This document shows positions 63,206-64,000 of a DNA stretch of 64,000 nucleotides, one piece after another. The notes under the pieces are model-generated. The model did not search any database and was not told where the DNA came from. It was given only the letters and a program-made list of their open reading frames with translations. Source of the stretch: Paraburkholderia heleia NBRC 101817 (lineage in GTDB: Bacteria > Pseudomonadota > Gammaproteobacteria > Burkholderiales > Burkholderiaceae); contig NZ_BBJH01000002.1 in the NCBI RefSeq assembly GCF_000739775.1, positions 1 to 64,000 on the forward strand. Direction: 5' to 3'. Positions within the stretch are counted from its first letter, which is position 1. Every line of letters begins with the position of its first letter. The translations under genes were made by a program, and so were the position numbers.

Positions 63206-63918
63206 GCCAGCCCTCCTTGACGCGCGAGCCACTGATGGCTGCCGGCGGCGACCATGCCGTCCAGCACGAGCGCGAGCGCTGCCGTGAACGCAGCGCCGAG
63301 CAGCAGCAAGGGCTGATCGTTCAGATAGATACCGGGGAAAATGAGCGAGCCGAGGCTGTCCGCGCCGATCAGATATGCGAGCGGCGCCGTGCCCACGTTG
63401 ATGGCGAGCGCGGTACGCACGCCGCCCACGATGATGGGCAGCGCATTGGGCAATTCCACGCGCGTGAGCGACTGCCAGCCCGTCATGCCGATGCCGCGCG
63501 CGGCTTCGTGCAGCGCACCCGGCACGTTCTTCACGCCCTCATACGTATTGCGCGTGATGGGCAGCAGCGACGCGAGAAAGAGCGCGACGATCGCGGGAAC
63601 GTCGCCGATGCCGAACACGCCGAGCGCAATGGCGAGCACCGCGAGCGAGGGAACCGTGTTGCCCACGTTGAAGATCTGCATAAAGCGTTCGGCCTGGCGC
63701 GCGAAGCGCGGCCGGCTCAGCACCACGCCGGCGGGCACGCCGACCGCGATGGCGAGCGCCATCGAATAGCCGACGAGCAGCAGGTGCCGCCCGGTGTAGT
63801 AGGCGAGGTCGTCTGCGTGGCTTTGCCACGTATTGGCGCCGATGGCGCGTGAGAGTGCCCACGCGATGACGGCAAGGGCGATCAGGCTGCCCGCGAGCAG
63901 GGCAGAGCGTCGAGTCAT
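63202..63918 (-). CDS. Osmoprotectant ABC transporter permease
   Basis: A 238-residue OpuCD/YehW-like permease, paralogous to the one at 61618 (GALHEAARGIGMTGWQSLTR matches its coupling region). First gene of the operon. The remaining bases to 64000 hold only its leader; a GGAGG-type site precedes the ATG and no further gene is visible. Confidence 0.9.
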   Translation of the reverse strand: MTRRSALLAGSLIALAVIAWALSRAIGANTWQSHADDLAYYTGRHLLLVGYSMALAIAVGVPAGVVLSRPRFARQAERFMQIFNVGNTVPSLAVLAIALGVFGIGDVPAIVALFLASLLPITRNTYEGVKNVPGALHEAARGIGMTGWQSLTRVELPNALPIIVGGVRTALAINVGTAPLAYLIGADSLGSLIFPGIYLNDQPLLLLGAAFTAALALVLDGMVAAGSHQWLARQGGLA

Positions 63919-64000
63919 GAAGGTACGCCTCCTTGTTCTTGTGCCGCGCGGCGCAACGCTGCGCAGCGGGGGAGCCCATGAGAATGCTCAAGGCGCCGCG

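Noticed and set aside
1..64000. tRNA, rRNA, CRISPR or complete IS elements
   Set aside because: Looked for cloverleaf-like motifs, regularly spaced repeats and transposase motifs (DDE, HTH-rve); none was convincing.

Overview
The window is high-GC DNA (strong G/C at third codon positions, long overlapping antisense open frames) with gene content typical of a Burkholderiaceae chromosome, most likely Paraburkholderia, Caballeronia or a relative. The markers are a DUF4148-type small exported protein, an ohrR/ohr pair, many FCD-GntR and LysR regulators, GSI-type peptide transport and soluble sugar-acid dehydratases. No rRNA, tRNA, CRISPR array, complete insertion sequence or prophage was seen. 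The species cannot be fixed from the sequence alone.

Layout. 0-10.8 kb: a minus-strand sugar locus with a ytfQRT-yjfF type ABC transporter, a second ribose/fructose-type ABC transporter with a Tat-like binding protein, and an FCD-GntR regulator. A divergent L-arabonate-dehydratase-like enzyme faces it across a 268-bp control region. 10.8-15.9 kb: two LysR-controlled units, an SDR protein and an orphan amino-acid-binding protein with an aspartoacylase-like deacylase. 15.9-18.8 kb: peroxide defence, with one-Cys OhrR, Ohr and three matching operator palindromes, then a second OsmC-like protein divergent from a GntR regulator across a TGGTATACCA palindrome. 18.9-22.7 kb: a GNAT protein, a CSS-EAL c-di-GMP phosphodiesterase, a small membrane protein, an AT-richer relic and an HD hydrolase. 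23-26.3 kb: a multi-TM histidine kinase, a hotdog thioesterase and a non-DNA-binding response regulator.

26.3-28.2 kb: a Cache-domain chemoreceptor ending in a CheR/CheB-type pentapeptide. 28.2-35.9 kb: a LacI-controlled beta-galactoside operon (ABC ATPase, GH42 enzyme, binding protein, two permeases) with a perfect 16-bp operator. 36-41 kb: assorted single genes (PNPOx-like, FRG-domain, YciI, Tat-exported NHL propeller, AraC regulator, a small hypothetical). 41-44.3 kb: an uncharacterised 517-residue protein and a second chemoreceptor. These two and the first chemoreceptor all have sigma-28-like promoters. 44.4-47.8 kb: small proteins, a PRC-barrel protein and a GAF-PAS-PAS-GGDEF cyclase.

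48.1-57.4 kb: one compact operon encodes an RpiR/MurR-family regulator, an isoaspartyl peptidase, a complete gsiABCD-type peptide importer, a DmpA-family aminopeptidase and a DppA-type D-aminopeptidase. Most junctions overlap by 4 bp, so it reads as a dedicated system for importing and cutting atypical peptides. 57.5-60.2 kb: glycogen debranching enzyme GlgX and an ABM-domain protein. 60.4-63.9 kb: a four-gene OpuC/YehWXYZ-type quaternary-amine (osmoprotectant) ABC transporter.

Start codons were moved from the longest frame where a Shine-Dalgarno sequence or overlap favoured another start. All functional assignments come from reading motifs and context; no database search was run.
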